Shown: positions 52,016 through 61,719 of the stretch, piece by piece | Position numbering within the stretch: the stretch's first letter is position 1 | Layout: each line of letters starts with the position of its first letter | Assembly (NCBI GenBank): GCA_039908095.1 | Contig: JAMOBJ010000014.1 | Location: 1-64,000, forward strand | DNA length: 64,000 nucleotides | Source of the DNA: Nitrospirae bacterium YQR-1 | GTDB taxonomy: Bacteria > Nitrospirota > Thermodesulfovibrionia > Thermodesulfovibrionales > Magnetobacteriaceae | Direction: 5' to 3' | Program-made: the position numbers and the translations under genes | Notes under the pieces: model-generated | Seen by the model: the letters and a program-made list of their open reading frames with translations, nothing else | What the model was told of the DNA's origin: nothing | The model's database searches: none

Positions 52016-53182
52016 ATGGGAGTATTCATCGTGGCTGGTGAGCCCGCATCTTTTGAAAAACCCTTGTACATATCATCTCCGTTACTTCCCTCCATTGATG
52101 ACTATGTAGAAAAACTTAAGGAAATATGGCAATCGAGGTGGCTTACAAATAACGGAGCTCAGCATAATAAGCTGGAGTCAATGTTAATGAAACAATTGAA
52201 AGTTCCCAACCTGTCCTTATTTAATAACGGCACGATAGCCCTTATTATTGCCTGCAGGGCCCTTCGTTTAAGCGGAGAGGTAATAACAACCCCTTTTACT
52301 TTCCCCGCCACCCCCCATGTGCTGGTTTGGAACGGCATTGTGCCTGTTTTCTGCGATATTGACGAGCAGACTCTTAACATAGATACTAAAAAAATTGAGA
52401 TGTTGATAACACCAAAAACCAGCGCTATTTTGGGCGTACATGTATTTGGCAGGCCTTGTGATGTTTACGGTATAGAGAAAATCGCTAAATTCTACGGCCT
52501 GAAGGTCATATACGATGCCGCACATGTGTTTAACGTGGAAATTGACGGCAAGGGGATAGGAACATTTGGAGATATTTCAATGTTTAGTTTCCATGCTACA
52601 AAAATGTTTCATACAGCCGAGGGCGGTTGTTTAACATTTAATGACCCGGATTTAAAGAAAAGAATCGATTTTCTGAAAAATTTCGGAATTAAGAACGAAG
52701 AAGAAGTTATTATGCCCGGGATAAACGGCAAAATGAATGAGCTTCAGGCCGCTCTGGGTATTTCAGTTATTGAAATATTAGAGCAGGAAATACAAAAAAG
52801 AAAAACCCTCTTTGGTGTTTACAAAGAACATATTAACATCATTGACGGAATAACCATCTGTAGCGGCGTCTCTGAAACAATGCCGCAGGTTTTACCCAAT
52901 TATCAATACATGGTTGTAAGGGTAAATAAGCAGATATTTGGAAAAAACAGAAATGAGCTTCACAGTGCTCTTAAAAAATATAATGTAATCACGAGAAAGT
53001 ATTTTTACCCTCTGTGCAGTGAGTATGCCTGTTACAGGCAGCATTATTCATCGTCAAAAGTCCATTTGCCGGCAGCTAATACTATTGCTGATGAAGTGCT
53101 TTGTCTTCCCCTTTACGGTGCTCTGAGTGTTTCAGATGCAGAGAAAATATGCGATATAATAAAATATATAAAGGAACACTGA
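52016..53182 (+). CDS. DegT/DnrJ/EryC1/StrS aminotransferase
   Basis: PLP-dependent sugar aminotransferase family, typically making amino sugars on nucleotide-sugar precursors. It has SRWLTNNGAQHNKLE, LSLFNNGTIAL, TTPFTFPATPHVLVWNG, YDAAHVFNVEIDGKGIGTFG and the PLP lysine in SFHATKMFHTAEGG. The length of 388 residues is normal. A GTG at 52031 with GGGAG upstream could be the actual start instead of ATG 52016. It opens a cluster of surface-carbohydrate-like genes. Confidence 0.9.
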   Translation: MGVFIVAGEPASFEKPLYISSPLLPSIDDYVEKLKEIWQSRWLTNNGAQHNKLESMLMKQLKVPNLSLFNNGTIALIIACRALRLSGEVITTPFTFPATPHVLVWNGIVPVFCDIDEQTLNIDTKKIEMLITPKTSAILGVHVFGRPCDVYGIEKIAKFYGLKVIYDAAHVFNVEIDGKGIGTFGDISMFSFHATKMFHTAEGGCLTFNDPDLKKRIDFLKNFGIKNEEEVIMPGINGKMNELQAALGISVIEILEQEIQKRKTLFGVYKEHINIIDGITICSGVSETMPQVLPNYQYMVVRVNKQIFGKNRNELHSALKKYNVITRKYFYPLCSEYACYRQHYSSSKVHLPAANTIADEVLCLPLYGALSVSDAEKICDIIKYIKEH

Positions 53183-53212
53183 TTATTATGATGCCGGTGG
53201 AGGTTTTATTCA

Positions 53213-54190
53213 ATGGAATCAAACGAGAATAAAAAGATATTTTCCGTTGTTATACCAGTATATCAAAATGAGGGCAGTCTTACCGTTGCAATACCTTTAA
53301 TGCTGTCAGTTATAGAAAAAATAGAGGCATATAAGACTGAAATAATTTTAGTTGACGATGGTTCGACAGATAATTCTTATGAAATAATCAAAAAATATTG
53401 CACTTCTCACCCTGAAATTATAAGAGGGGTAAAGCTTACTAAAAATTTCGGCCAGGTTTCCGCAATCTATGCAGGCCTACAAATAGCTAAGGGCCACTGC
53501 ACCGGAATAATATCAGCCGACATGCAAGACCCTTTTGAGCTCTTTACAGAGATGTTGAAAATATGGGAAAAAGGAACAAAACTTGTTATTGCAGAAAGAC
53601 AAAATAGAGAAGACCCTTTATTGCAGAAGGTTTTTTCCTTTTTATATTTCAGGTTGGTAAATATGTTTGCCGTCAGAGATTATCCTTACGGAGGTTTTGA
53701 TTTCTGCCTGATGGACAGAGAGATAGTTAACATTTTAAGAACAATGGAGGAGAAAAACACACATTTAAGTGTTCTTATTTTTTCGTTAGGTTTTTCACAT
53801 GAAATCATACTCTATACAAGAAAGAAACGTATCTATGGCCGCTCTCAATGGACATTTGCTAAAAAGTTTAAACTCTTTATTGACACCTTCGTATCCTTTT
53901 CCTATACTCCAATCAGGTTTATGTCATTAACCGGTATAATAGTGTTTTTTTTGAGCCTTACTTACGCAATATATATATCCGTACAAAAACTATTGCATCC
54001 TGAAGGGTACATCGGATGGACCTCTATAGCTTGTTTAATAACAATGTTTGGGGGCCTTATTATGTTTACATTGGGTATAATCGGCGAATATTTGTGGAGG
54101 ATACTCGATGAGGTAAGAAAGAGGCCTGTTTACATAATAGATGAGGTGCTCACCGATGAAAGGCAAGACACCGGCAGCTTCAATAAGTGA
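53213..54190 (+). CDS. Family 2 glycosyltransferase with two C-terminal membrane helices
   Basis: A 325-residue, GtrB/DPM-like enzyme that would transfer a sugar to a polyprenyl phosphate. The GT-A core has SVVIPVYQNEGSL, ILVDDGSTDNSYEII, KNFGQVSAIYAGL, a DMQDPFEL acidic motif and RKKRIYGRSQWTF. Two membrane helices follow (MSLTGIIVFFLSLTYAIYI and ITMFGGLIMFTLGIIGEYL). GGAGG precedes the ATG. It lies 30 bases after the aminotransferase gene, probably in the same operon. Confidence 0.92.
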   Translation: MESNENKKIFSVVIPVYQNEGSLTVAIPLMLSVIEKIEAYKTEIILVDDGSTDNSYEIIKKYCTSHPEIIRGVKLTKNFGQVSAIYAGLQIAKGHCTGIISADMQDPFELFTEMLKIWEKGTKLVIAERQNREDPLLQKVFSFLYFRLVNMFAVRDYPYGGFDFCLMDREIVNILRTMEEKNTHLSVLIFSLGFSHEIILYTRKKRIYGRSQWTFAKKFKLFIDTFVSFSYTPIRFMSLTGIIVFFLSLTYAIYISVQKLLHPEGYIGWTSIACLITMFGGLIMFTLGIIGEYLWRILDEVRKRPVYIIDEVLTDERQDTGSFNK

Positions 54191-54216
54191 AATCCAACGA
54201 AATGTACATGAAGAAA

Positions 54217-54777
54217 TCATTGTTGCTCAGCCAGATATCTGCTCTCAAGCTCTAATAAATCACGTTTCCTTTCTGAAATCTTACGTGCCGGGCAGCCTGC
54301 ATATATTGACCATGGCTCAGTTGACTTTGTTATCAGAGACATTGCCCCCACGGATGTTCCCTCAGCCAGCGTAACACCGGGAAAAACAACACTATTTGTG
54401 CCAACAATACAATGTCGTGCTATGTGAACGTGTTTTTTGAATCCTACTCTGTACTTAGCAGGTACGGTATAGTTGGTGAGAGTGCCGCCCTTATAGTCGG
54501 CGCTTTCTGAAAACACACGGCAGCCGTATGCAAGAGTTACAAAATCCTCTAAAACAATTCCTTCAGTGCCGGCTTCCAGGTTACAAAATACTGCTACATG
54601 TACATTTCGGCCAATTGACAGCTTGCCTGAAATCACACAAAAATCATCAATCCGCGAGTTATCACCTATTTCTATTTTCTCTGCCTGATAGACTGATGCC
54701 TTATCGCTTATAAGAACATTTGACCCAATCTTCTTAAAGTTCATTTTTTCAAGCTGCTCTTGTGATAGAAATGACAT
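54217..54777 (-). CDS. Hexapeptide-repeat acyltransferase (left-handed beta-helix)
   Basis: The 186-residue protein has hexapeptide repeats such as GDNSRIDDFCVISGKLSIG and RHCIVGTNSVVFPGVTLAEG, ending with the SLITKSTEPWSIYAGCPARK motif of sugar O-acetyltransferases. It is likely to acetylate a nucleotide sugar or glycan. It converges with the glycosyltransferase gene, with only 26 bases between them. Confidence 0.9.
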   Translation of the reverse strand: MSFLSQEQLEKMNFKKIGSNVLISDKASVYQAEKIEIGDNSRIDDFCVISGKLSIGRNVHVAVFCNLEAGTEGIVLEDFVTLAYGCRVFSESADYKGGTLTNYTVPAKYRVGFKKHVHIARHCIVGTNSVVFPGVTLAEGTSVGAMSLITKSTEPWSIYAGCPARKISERKRDLLELESRYLAEQQ

Positions 54778-54938
54778 AAAAAACCTCCATAATATTACCT
54801 GTTAAATATATCTCTCCCGCTTTCCAAACTATCATTGTTACATCATAGTTGTCAAGTCTAATACCAAGTTACAAATTCCTGCATTTCAAGATTATTGACA
54901 TTTTCCGGTATGTAGCCTGTATAATTGCATCATAGCAT

Positions 54939-55044
54939 TTATACTAAGCTGCAGTCAGAAGTAAACGCAGGCGTACTTTTTCGTACGCCCCGGAGCTTGT
55001 GACGATGCCGACAAAGTTAGACGATTGAGGGCTGCTTGGTATTA
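54939..55044 (-). repeat. Dispersed inverted-end repeat, copy 12
   Basis: Starts TTATACTAAGCTGCAGTCAG and ends GGGCTGCTTGGTATTA. The centre is shortened and has a different small palindrome (GCGTACTTTTTCGTACGC). A lone end fragment (TAATACCAAGTTACA) sits about 80 bases upstream at 54859-54873. The 295-base gap around them shows no gene. Confidence 0.85.
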
Positions 55045-55072
55045 ATCCTGTCACAGGAGGTATCTCTGCAAT

Positions 55073-56152
55073 ATGACAGATGTCTTTGTTGTCTCAACTG
55101 CCGACAAAACAAGGTGGCAGAAGCAAATTGAATGCTTAAATGAAGTGGATATTTATTTTCTGCATGGTTATGCCAGGGCATTTGAGGCGGCTACAGGTAA
55201 TAAACACTTCCTTTTTTGTTTTAAAAAAGAGGACTTCTGTATTATTGAACCTTTCTGTCTAAGAGAGCTTGATGAGTTCAAATCCACTTACACAAATAGA
55301 TATGGAGAGCTCCTGGAGTGGAATTGGCAGGACTCACTATCCCCTTATGGTTACTGCGGTCCGGTTTGTTCAGACGGACATATGACTGAGGCACTGTTTG
55401 ATGAATATTTAAGCGCATTAAAGGATTTTTTTAAGAGAGAACATATCGTCTCACATTTCATAAGATTTAACCCTTTACTTTTTAATTATAAGGATTATTT
55501 CGGAAAATATCTGGATTATGTACACAATGACAAAGTTGTAGTGGTAAATTTGAATCAGGGTATTGAAGCTGTAAGAGCAGGGTATCGTTCAAGAAATATA
55601 AAAAAAGCAAACAGAGCAGATATAAAATACCGCATATGCCATGAGGTGGAGGAACTCTCCAGCGCACTGCCGGATTTTAAATTGCTTTATACGGACACGA
55701 TGGACAGAGTAAAAGCCAATCAATTTTACCACTTCTCCGAAGAGTTTTTTAGGGTTCTTTCGCTTGAACTCTACCCGCACTGTAAATACTTCATGCTATA
55801 CCACAATGAGGTTGCCGTTGCCGGCATTATAGTTTTAGTGTATGGCAGGCGCATTCACTATTTTCTATCGGCATCTACAGCTTATGGACAGACTATGAGG
55901 GCAAATGACTTTTTATTGGATAAGATTATGCAGTGGGGCTGCCAAAATGGCTACGATTGTTTTTTTCTTGGCGGCGGACATCCTGACCGTCCTAATCTGC
56001 TGGAATATAAAAAGAGATTTTCCAACACACTGATTGATTGCTTCAAAGGCGGCGTGATTACCGACTCACAAAGATACGACGCCTTGTGTTCCCTGTGTAA
56101 CACAGAGACTGTTGTACAGTACTTCCCTCTTTACAGGGCCCCCCTGCAATAA
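55073..56152 (+). CDS. GNAT/FemAB-like acyl or aminoacyl transferase
   Basis: The 359-residue protein has the double-GNAT layout of FemAB-like proteins: an N-terminal half with FLHGYARAFEAATGNKHFLF and a C-terminal half with AGYRSRNIKKANRADIKYRI, VAVAGIIVLVYGRRIHYFLS and CFFLGGGHPDRPNLLEYKKRF. Such proteins acylate glycans, lipids or peptidoglycan precursors. AGGAGGT lies upstream of the ATG. Neighbouring genes suggest a role in cell-surface glycan modification. Confidence 0.82.
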   Translation: MTDVFVVSTADKTRWQKQIECLNEVDIYFLHGYARAFEAATGNKHFLFCFKKEDFCIIEPFCLRELDEFKSTYTNRYGELLEWNWQDSLSPYGYCGPVCSDGHMTEALFDEYLSALKDFFKREHIVSHFIRFNPLLFNYKDYFGKYLDYVHNDKVVVVNLNQGIEAVRAGYRSRNIKKANRADIKYRICHEVEELSSALPDFKLLYTDTMDRVKANQFYHFSEEFFRVLSLELYPHCKYFMLYHNEVAVAGIIVLVYGRRIHYFLSASTAYGQTMRANDFLLDKIMQWGCQNGYDCFFLGGGHPDRPNLLEYKKRFSNTLIDCFKGGVITDSQRYDALCSLCNTETVVQYFPLYRAPLQ

Positions 56153-56213
56153 AGCTGAGAAATAACACCGGATTGAAATAAAAAATCATATTTGCTACAA
56201 TACAACCCAATAA

Positions 56214-57398
56214 ATGAAATCATTTGTAATAAAGGGTTGCCGGTATGATTTTCTTGTCGAAGCCTACGAGGGTTATGTTAGAACCAAAATCCCGTTAGTT
56301 GGTTTTTCAGATGGTAAGTTTATTCCAGCCGGATGGGGTGGTTCACCGGGTATTTACTATTTTATTCCTAAAATCGCTTTTTATTTCGGGCTGACTATTG
56401 ACCAGGCCATTAATGTTTTTTGGGGAGGCCTTGTAGTGCTATCTCTGGTTTTTTCTGTAACCGGTTTTATTATTCTGTTTAAAAATAAACTTCCGCAACT
56501 AGCCGTTTCTTTTGTTTATTTATTCATTTTTTATTTTTATATGATAAGTAAAATTACGGAAGAATACCTTGTCTCCCCTATGGTATCTGTAGTATTCGTT
56601 CCCTGGATTTTAATTTTATTTAAAAAAGACTATAAAACTTATAAGCTCCTTTCAATATATTTTATTATTGGTTTTATGTTATCAATTACCAATTTAATCA
56701 GAAGCCATTCAGTTACAGGGCTTTTACTTTTTATCCTCACCCTGGTAATTCTACATGTTAAATATACTACCAAATTAAAACTTCTGGTGTGTGCTGTAAT
56801 AGTAATCTCCATGAGTATTCCCGGGTTCTATTATAAAAATGTCCTGTTACCGGAGAAGAATGCTTTTTTGAGAGACAAATTTGCAGCGATTGATCTGATA
56901 GAGATGTCTCAACCACTGTGGCACTCCGCCTACATAGGGCTTGCATATGCAGAAAATGATATTGTCAAACCGTTCTATTCTGATTATGTCGGCGAGCAGA
57001 AAGTTAAGGAAATTAATCCACAATTAGCGGAGATACCAGTTCACTCGGCGTATAAAGAATATCATGAAATTTTAAAAAAGGAATTTTTTAAAATTGTAAA
57101 GAACAATCCATGGGTTATTATTATAAATCTGGGAACAAAGCTGGCTGTTCTGTATATTTATTTTCTTGTCTTTGCTAATATAGGAATCATAGCTTCTTTA
57201 ACTTATAAAAAACCATGGTCTATGGAGCTGGCACTATGGTTTGCCATAGCTTTTAATTCTCTGGTTGGATTGATAATAGTGCCAAGCGGACAGTATATTT
57301 CAGGGTTTATAGCATTTTCCGCCCTATACGGGCTATTTAGTGTTACCCATGCCGTTGAGAAACCGCAAAAAAGATTTAACAGCGGCAAAAACCTTTAA
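56214..57398 (+). CDS. Polytopic membrane protein, possibly a GT-C-type glycosyltransferase
   Basis: The 394-residue protein has about eight membrane helices (for example FWGGLVVLSLVFSVTGFIIL and LLLFILTLVILHV) and a short extracytoplasmic loop between helices. The N-terminal segment (FLVEAYEGYVRTKIPLVG, then PAGWGGSPGIYYFIPKI) resembles the first loop of lipid-linked-sugar glycosyltransferases, but the first membrane helix expected there is absent. A stop codon lies directly before the ATG, so no longer form exists. The family is not certain. Confidence 0.72.
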   Translation: MKSFVIKGCRYDFLVEAYEGYVRTKIPLVGFSDGKFIPAGWGGSPGIYYFIPKIAFYFGLTIDQAINVFWGGLVVLSLVFSVTGFIILFKNKLPQLAVSFVYLFIFYFYMISKITEEYLVSPMVSVVFVPWILILFKKDYKTYKLLSIYFIIGFMLSITNLIRSHSVTGLLLFILTLVILHVKYTTKLKLLVCAVIVISMSIPGFYYKNVLLPEKNAFLRDKFAAIDLIEMSQPLWHSAYIGLAYAENDIVKPFYSDYVGEQKVKEINPQLAEIPVHSAYKEYHEILKKEFFKIVKNNPWVIIINLGTKLAVLYIYFLVFANIGIIASLTYKKPWSMELALWFAIAFNSLVGLIIVPSGQYISGFIAFSALYGLFSVTHAVEKPQKRFNSGKNL

Positions 57399-57437
57399 AA
57401 AAAATCCTGACACCGGCGCCTCCTGTGCAGCCGGTTA

Positions 57438-60400
57438 TCACGCTGTAACGTTTAAAATATATTCGAAATCTTTTTTAGATAAAACCACCTTGTCCGTCAC
57501 TGTGGCAGGGTCCATAATGGCGTTATATATTTCCGACTTTTGTTTTTTCAGGTGCATAATCTTTTCTTCCACGGTATGCTGCATAAGAAGCCGGGTGATA
57601 ATTACCTTATTCTTCTGCCCTATACGGTGTGCCCTGTCTGAGGCCTGATTCTCAACTGCCGGATTCCACCACGGGTCCATGTGAAACACATACGTTGCAC
57701 GTGTCAGGTTTAACCCCTGCCCTCCGGCCTTCAGACTAAGCAGAAATATTGATGGAGCCTCAGAGCTCTGGAAATCCTCTACGATCTTTTTTCGTTTTAC
57801 CACGGAAGTATCGCCGTCCAGTCTGAAGATTTTACAATCAATCTCTCTAAGCCTTGCCTCAATTAAATCCAAAAAAGCGGTAAATTGTGAAAAAACCAGA
57901 CAACTGTGTCCCTCTTCCATCAGCTCTATGGTTTTATTCGCCAAAAACTCTATCTTTGGAGATTTTTCTTTCTGCTCAGGCAGCAGCAATCTCGACGACA
58001 GGCAGACCTGGCGTAATCTCAAAAGTGCTGTCAGGGCGATTATCTTAGCCTGTGCCTCAGGTCTATTTTCATATGCCTCTCTGATGGTTTTCTTCACGTT
58101 TTCCACGGTCTTATTGTAAAGGGCCTTCTGGCTTTCCGTCAAAGTCAGATACACGTCACTTTCAATTTTTGGCGGCAGCTCCTTCAGTATCTTATCCTTT
58201 GTCCTTCTAAGCACAAACGGGCGTGTTGCATATATCAGGGATTCCACAGCGTCGCCTGCAAGCGCATTCTTATACTGCCTGTACTGTCCCAGAAGCCCGG
58301 GCAACAGCAAGTCCATTATCGAATAGTACTCCCCAAGGTGATTTTCCAGTGGAGTGCCGGTAAGCCCCAGTTTAAAATGCCCGTTGAGTTTACGCACCGC
58401 ATTTGTCGTATCGGCATAGATGTTTTTAATCATCTGAGCCTCGTCAAACACTATTAAATTAAACCGGATGGGGCTAATTTTTTCAATGTCTTTCCTAATC
58501 AGTGCATAGGATGTTAAAACAATATCATAACCGTCAAAGTTTGTATTCCTGTCCCTGCCTCTGTATAAATATATCCTGAGTGACGGATAAAAGCGCTCCA
58601 GCTCACTTTCCCAGTTAAATAAAAGGGTAGGAGGTACCACTATGAGATTTACCTGTGATGAGCTGCCGGTGGTTGTAATCCCCTCTTTAATGGCGGCAAG
58701 CAGTGTTATTGCCTGAACCGTCTTGCCTAATCCCATATCGTCAGCCAGACATGCGCCAAATCTGTGTTCATAAAGAAATGACAGCCAACTGTACCCATCC
58801 TTCTGGTACTGCCGCAGCTTTGTCTTTAGTTTGACAGGTACTGCTTTGGGTGTAATTGCTTCAAAATTCAACAACCGCTCTACAATCTCCTCTTCTTCTA
58901 TGGGCAGTGTCACCTTTATATTGGATTTTCTTAATGACAGCAGATCAAATATCTGCAAGCGCGGGATTGTTACAATCTCTTTTTTGCCTTCCCCTTTTAT
59001 GAGTTTTGAAAGTTTTGTAAGATTGCTTAATGTTGTTTCATCAAGAATGTGTAATGTCCCCTGATGTTTAACCACCCCGTTGAGGGCTTCTTTTAGCATC
59101 TGCTTACTTATCAGATTGCCGTGGTATCTGATTTCCTGTTTTATCTCAAACCAGTCTATTGTCTTTTTTGTTACGTTAACTTCAAAATCCCAACTGGTAA
59201 GTACTACCTCCTGACCGTTTAGTAAAAAGTCCACGCCGTTTTCCTTCAGCTCATTTAAAAGAGCAGGCAGTTTGGCTGTAAATTCCTCCTTTTCCACCCA
59301 CATATTACCAAGTCGCGCAATTCCTTCAAATATTTTTATACCATATAGTCCATAAGCCACGCTGAAAAGGGGCATCTGTTTTTTTATGTCTATGGGCACT
59401 AACACCCATTGATTGTTGCTGAATATCAACTGACGGCTTTCAAAATCCACATCTATAAAGCTTTTTAAGAGATTGCGGGCTTCACGGACATATTTTATTT
59501 TTCCAAAGGTTTCCTCATTTATCATTGTCTTTATGAGGTCGTTTTTTCCTTTTTTAGAGTTTTCACTGAATAATCCTATAAAGGTCCGGTAGATGATGTT
59601 GCGCCTTTTCTGAGAGGTAAGTCCTGCAGGCATGTAAATGTAGAAAAAATCAAATGGATGTATTAACGGACTGAAACTTGTGCCCTCTGAGACACCCTCA
59701 GCGGTTAAAGAATATCCGGCTCTGTCCTCTGTTGCTAAAATCCTGTATGTGGGTTGCCCTGCGATTTTTAACTCTGTAGCATTTTCGTGTATGCTAAAGC
59801 ACAGCACTTCTTTCAGAAAATCATCCTTACTGTTTGCCAGAAATCTAAAGTGACTGGATTGAAAAGACTTTAGCGGTATTTGTAAAATATTGTCGTCATC
59901 AGTACCCTTTTGGTAAGAGTTTTTCTCCGTGGAGCCAAAGCTGCGTTGTAATTGATGCCAATAGTCAAGTCCTCTTGTATCTTTGATGGGAGCAATCTTA
60001 TTGTTGGTGGTATTGACAACAAAGTCGCCCGTTACAATGAGGTTTTTTTCCTGCGTTTTATCATGGATGCAAAGGAGTTTAAAAAAAACCTTGTTGAAGG
60101 CATAGTTAAATTCAACACATGTTTTATAAGTTGTATCATAGTCAAAAGTGAGTTCTGTTACCTTTTCTTTGTGTCTGAAATTGATGGTGCCTCTGTAGTG
60201 TAAATTTTTGCAAAGTGTATAAATTCTATCCATGCTTTTGTTACTTATCTCATGAAACATCTTAAAATCAGGAGGTGCATTCCCAGGTAATCTGGATGTA
60301 ACGTCAAATATTTTGTCATTTACCGTAAGGTAACATATCGGGTAGTGTCTGTCATATTCAAACTCTATAGCGTATATGCTTTTTTTTGAGGTTTTTGACG

Positions 60401-60794
60401 GTTTATTTGAGTGCTGTTCAAAGAGCAGGCCTAAGAGATAGTCTCTTTTTCTTTCATCATACCTTTTCTGGGGTTTAAACAGATTTTGGTTTAAGAGGTT
60501 TTTTATTGTAATAACCGCGCAGATTATGTGTTTGCACTTGTAATTTCCGGTACTGTAAGCGCAGCCGCAGTCGTAGGAAAGTGTCCCGCCGTTTTCATAG
60601 ATTTGGACTGTTGTGTAAGGAAATCCCGGTATATCGAGTGAGAGTATTGTTTTGTCATCATTCCAATAGATATTTTCCACTCGTCCGGCCTCATAGAGTC
60701 TGAAAGCTTGTGAAAACATTTCTTTAGACGACAGAAAATAGATCGATGAGGTTTCCAGTTTACCCAGAAGATTCAGTATTTTATCCATAGACAT
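57438..60794 (-). CDS. SNF2-family helicase with SWIM zinc finger
   Basis: The 1118-residue ATP-dependent DNA translocase carries an N-terminal SWIM finger (DCGCAYSTGNYKCKHIICAV). A long SNF2-associated region runs to about residue 640. The helicase core shows LADDMGLGKTVQ (motif I), FDEAQMIKN (motif II), LTGTPLEN, VFSQFTAFLDLI, and SLKAGGQGLNLTRA with QASDRAHRIGQ (motif VI). Such proteins remodel protein-DNA complexes; the specific role is unknown. It is a single-gene unit that diverges from the STAS gene. Confidence 0.93.
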   Translation of the reverse strand: MSMDKILNLLGKLETSSIYFLSSKEMFSQAFRLYEAGRVENIYWNDDKTILSLDIPGFPYTTVQIYENGGTLSYDCGCAYSTGNYKCKHIICAVITIKNLLNQNLFKPQKRYDERKRDYLLGLLFEQHSNKPSKTSKKSIYAIEFEYDRHYPICYLTVNDKIFDVTSRLPGNAPPDFKMFHEISNKSMDRIYTLCKNLHYRGTINFRHKEKVTELTFDYDTTYKTCVEFNYAFNKVFFKLLCIHDKTQEKNLIVTGDFVVNTTNNKIAPIKDTRGLDYWHQLQRSFGSTEKNSYQKGTDDDNILQIPLKSFQSSHFRFLANSKDDFLKEVLCFSIHENATELKIAGQPTYRILATEDRAGYSLTAEGVSEGTSFSPLIHPFDFFYIYMPAGLTSQKRRNIIYRTFIGLFSENSKKGKNDLIKTMINEETFGKIKYVREARNLLKSFIDVDFESRQLIFSNNQWVLVPIDIKKQMPLFSVAYGLYGIKIFEGIARLGNMWVEKEEFTAKLPALLNELKENGVDFLLNGQEVVLTSWDFEVNVTKKTIDWFEIKQEIRYHGNLISKQMLKEALNGVVKHQGTLHILDETTLSNLTKLSKLIKGEGKKEIVTIPRLQIFDLLSLRKSNIKVTLPIEEEEIVERLLNFEAITPKAVPVKLKTKLRQYQKDGYSWLSFLYEHRFGACLADDMGLGKTVQAITLLAAIKEGITTTGSSSQVNLIVVPPTLLFNWESELERFYPSLRIYLYRGRDRNTNFDGYDIVLTSYALIRKDIEKISPIRFNLIVFDEAQMIKNIYADTTNAVRKLNGHFKLGLTGTPLENHLGEYYSIMDLLLPGLLGQYRQYKNALAGDAVESLIYATRPFVLRRTKDKILKELPPKIESDVYLTLTESQKALYNKTVENVKKTIREAYENRPEAQAKIIALTALLRLRQVCLSSRLLLPEQKEKSPKIEFLANKTIELMEEGHSCLVFSQFTAFLDLIEARLREIDCKIFRLDGDTSVVKRKKIVEDFQSSEAPSIFLLSLKAGGQGLNLTRATYVFHMDPWWNPAVENQASDRAHRIGQKNKVIITRLLMQHTVEEKIMHLKKQKSEIYNAIMDPATVTDKVVLSKKDFEYILNVTA

Positions 60795-60869
60795 GTTTAC
60801 CTGAGAGAGTAATATGCCTCAAACAGACAATCCACAGATAAAATAAATTAATAAGTGTAATAACATTTG

Positions 60870-60898
60870 TTGTAATCACCCCTACGACATGTTATAAT
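60870..60898 (+). promoter_or_regulatory. Predicted promoter of the STAS/anti-sigma operon
   Basis: TTGTAA (60870-60875) and a perfect TATAAT (60893-60898) with a 17-base spacer, 37 bases before the STAS start. AGGGGGTGG is the ribosome-binding site. Confidence 0.6.
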
Positions 60899-60934
60899 AA
60901 CAAATTAGACAATTATAAAAAAACAGGGGGTGGC

Positions 60935-61264
60935 ATGGAAGTAAAAACTGATAAAATCAACGGTGTGGATGTAATTTATTTAAGCGGCCGGATGGATGCG
61001 TCGAATGCTCCTGAGTTTGATGAAAAAATGAAGGATGTTATGGAACAGGCTAAGGGTAAAATAGTTGTATCTCTGAAGGAACTTGAGTACGTAAGCAGTG
61101 CCGGCTTGAGAAGTTTCCTTGCAATTGCCAAGGAGATAAAAAAGAAAGAGGGTAAACTTGCCTTTGCAGAGCCTACTGAGCAGGTGTTTAAGGTGTTAAA
61201 GATGTCAGGCCTGAACACTGTTTTAAAGATTTGCAGCTCCATGGAAGAGGCGATGCAAGAGTAG
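60935..61264 (+). CDS. STAS-domain anti-sigma factor antagonist
   Basis: The 109-residue SpoIIAA/RsbV-like protein has VIYLSGRMDASNAPEFD and the phosphorylatable serine region YVSSAGLRSFLAI. In such partner-switching systems the dephosphorylated form captures the anti-sigma kinase. The kinase gene follows directly, and the pair probably forms one regulatory unit. Neither a phosphatase nor a sigma factor is in the window. Confidence 0.92.
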   Translation: MEVKTDKINGVDVIYLSGRMDASNAPEFDEKMKDVMEQAKGKIVVSLKELEYVSSAGLRSFLAIAKEIKKKEGKLAFAEPTEQVFKVLKMSGLNTVLKICSSMEEAMQE

Positions 61265-61272
61265 CGGCCCTG

Positions 61273-61689
61273 GTGGAAGTATTATCATTAATAAAGTTAC
61301 CGGCTAAGATAGAGAGTCTCCATGAGCTATTAGATAAGATAACCGCAGCGGCAAGGGGCTTTGGCATAGGTGATGAAAGAGTGGGTGATATAGAGCTGGC
61401 CTGTGAAGAGGCGCTTGTTAATATCATAAAGTACGCTTATGTGGAGCATGAGGGTGAACTTGAGGTAATCTGTGCGGTTAACGGAAAGAGCAAGTATGTA
61501 ATTGAAATACAGGATACCGGCATACCATTTAATGTTTTGGAGACTGAGGACCCTGATCTGGAGGTCTCCCTGATGGATAGAAAAATCGGCGGACTAGGTA
61601 TCTTTTTTGTAAAGCAACTTATGGATGAGGTTAATTATCTGAGAGACGGCGATAAAAACATCCTCACCCTCACTGTTTATAAAACCTGA
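61273..61689 (+). CDS. RsbW-like anti-sigma factor / serine kinase
   Basis: A GHKL ATPase of about 138 residues: IELACEEALVNIIKYAY (N box), IEIQDTGIPFNV (G1) and RKIGGLGIFFVKQLMDEVNY (G2). It would phosphorylate the STAS protein upstream or hold a sigma factor. The start is uncertain. A GTG at 61273 just before the domain is chosen; a TTG at 61231 would overlap the STAS gene by 34 bases. Neither has a good ribosome-binding site. Confidence 0.87.
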   Translation: MEVLSLIKLPAKIESLHELLDKITAAARGFGIGDERVGDIELACEEALVNIIKYAYVEHEGELEVICAVNGKSKYVIEIQDTGIPFNVLETEDPDLEVSLMDRKIGGLGIFFVKQLMDEVNYLRDGDKNILTLTVYKT

Positions 61690-61719
61690 GAGCACTTTCA
61701 ATTCTGTTTTGAGTGATTG

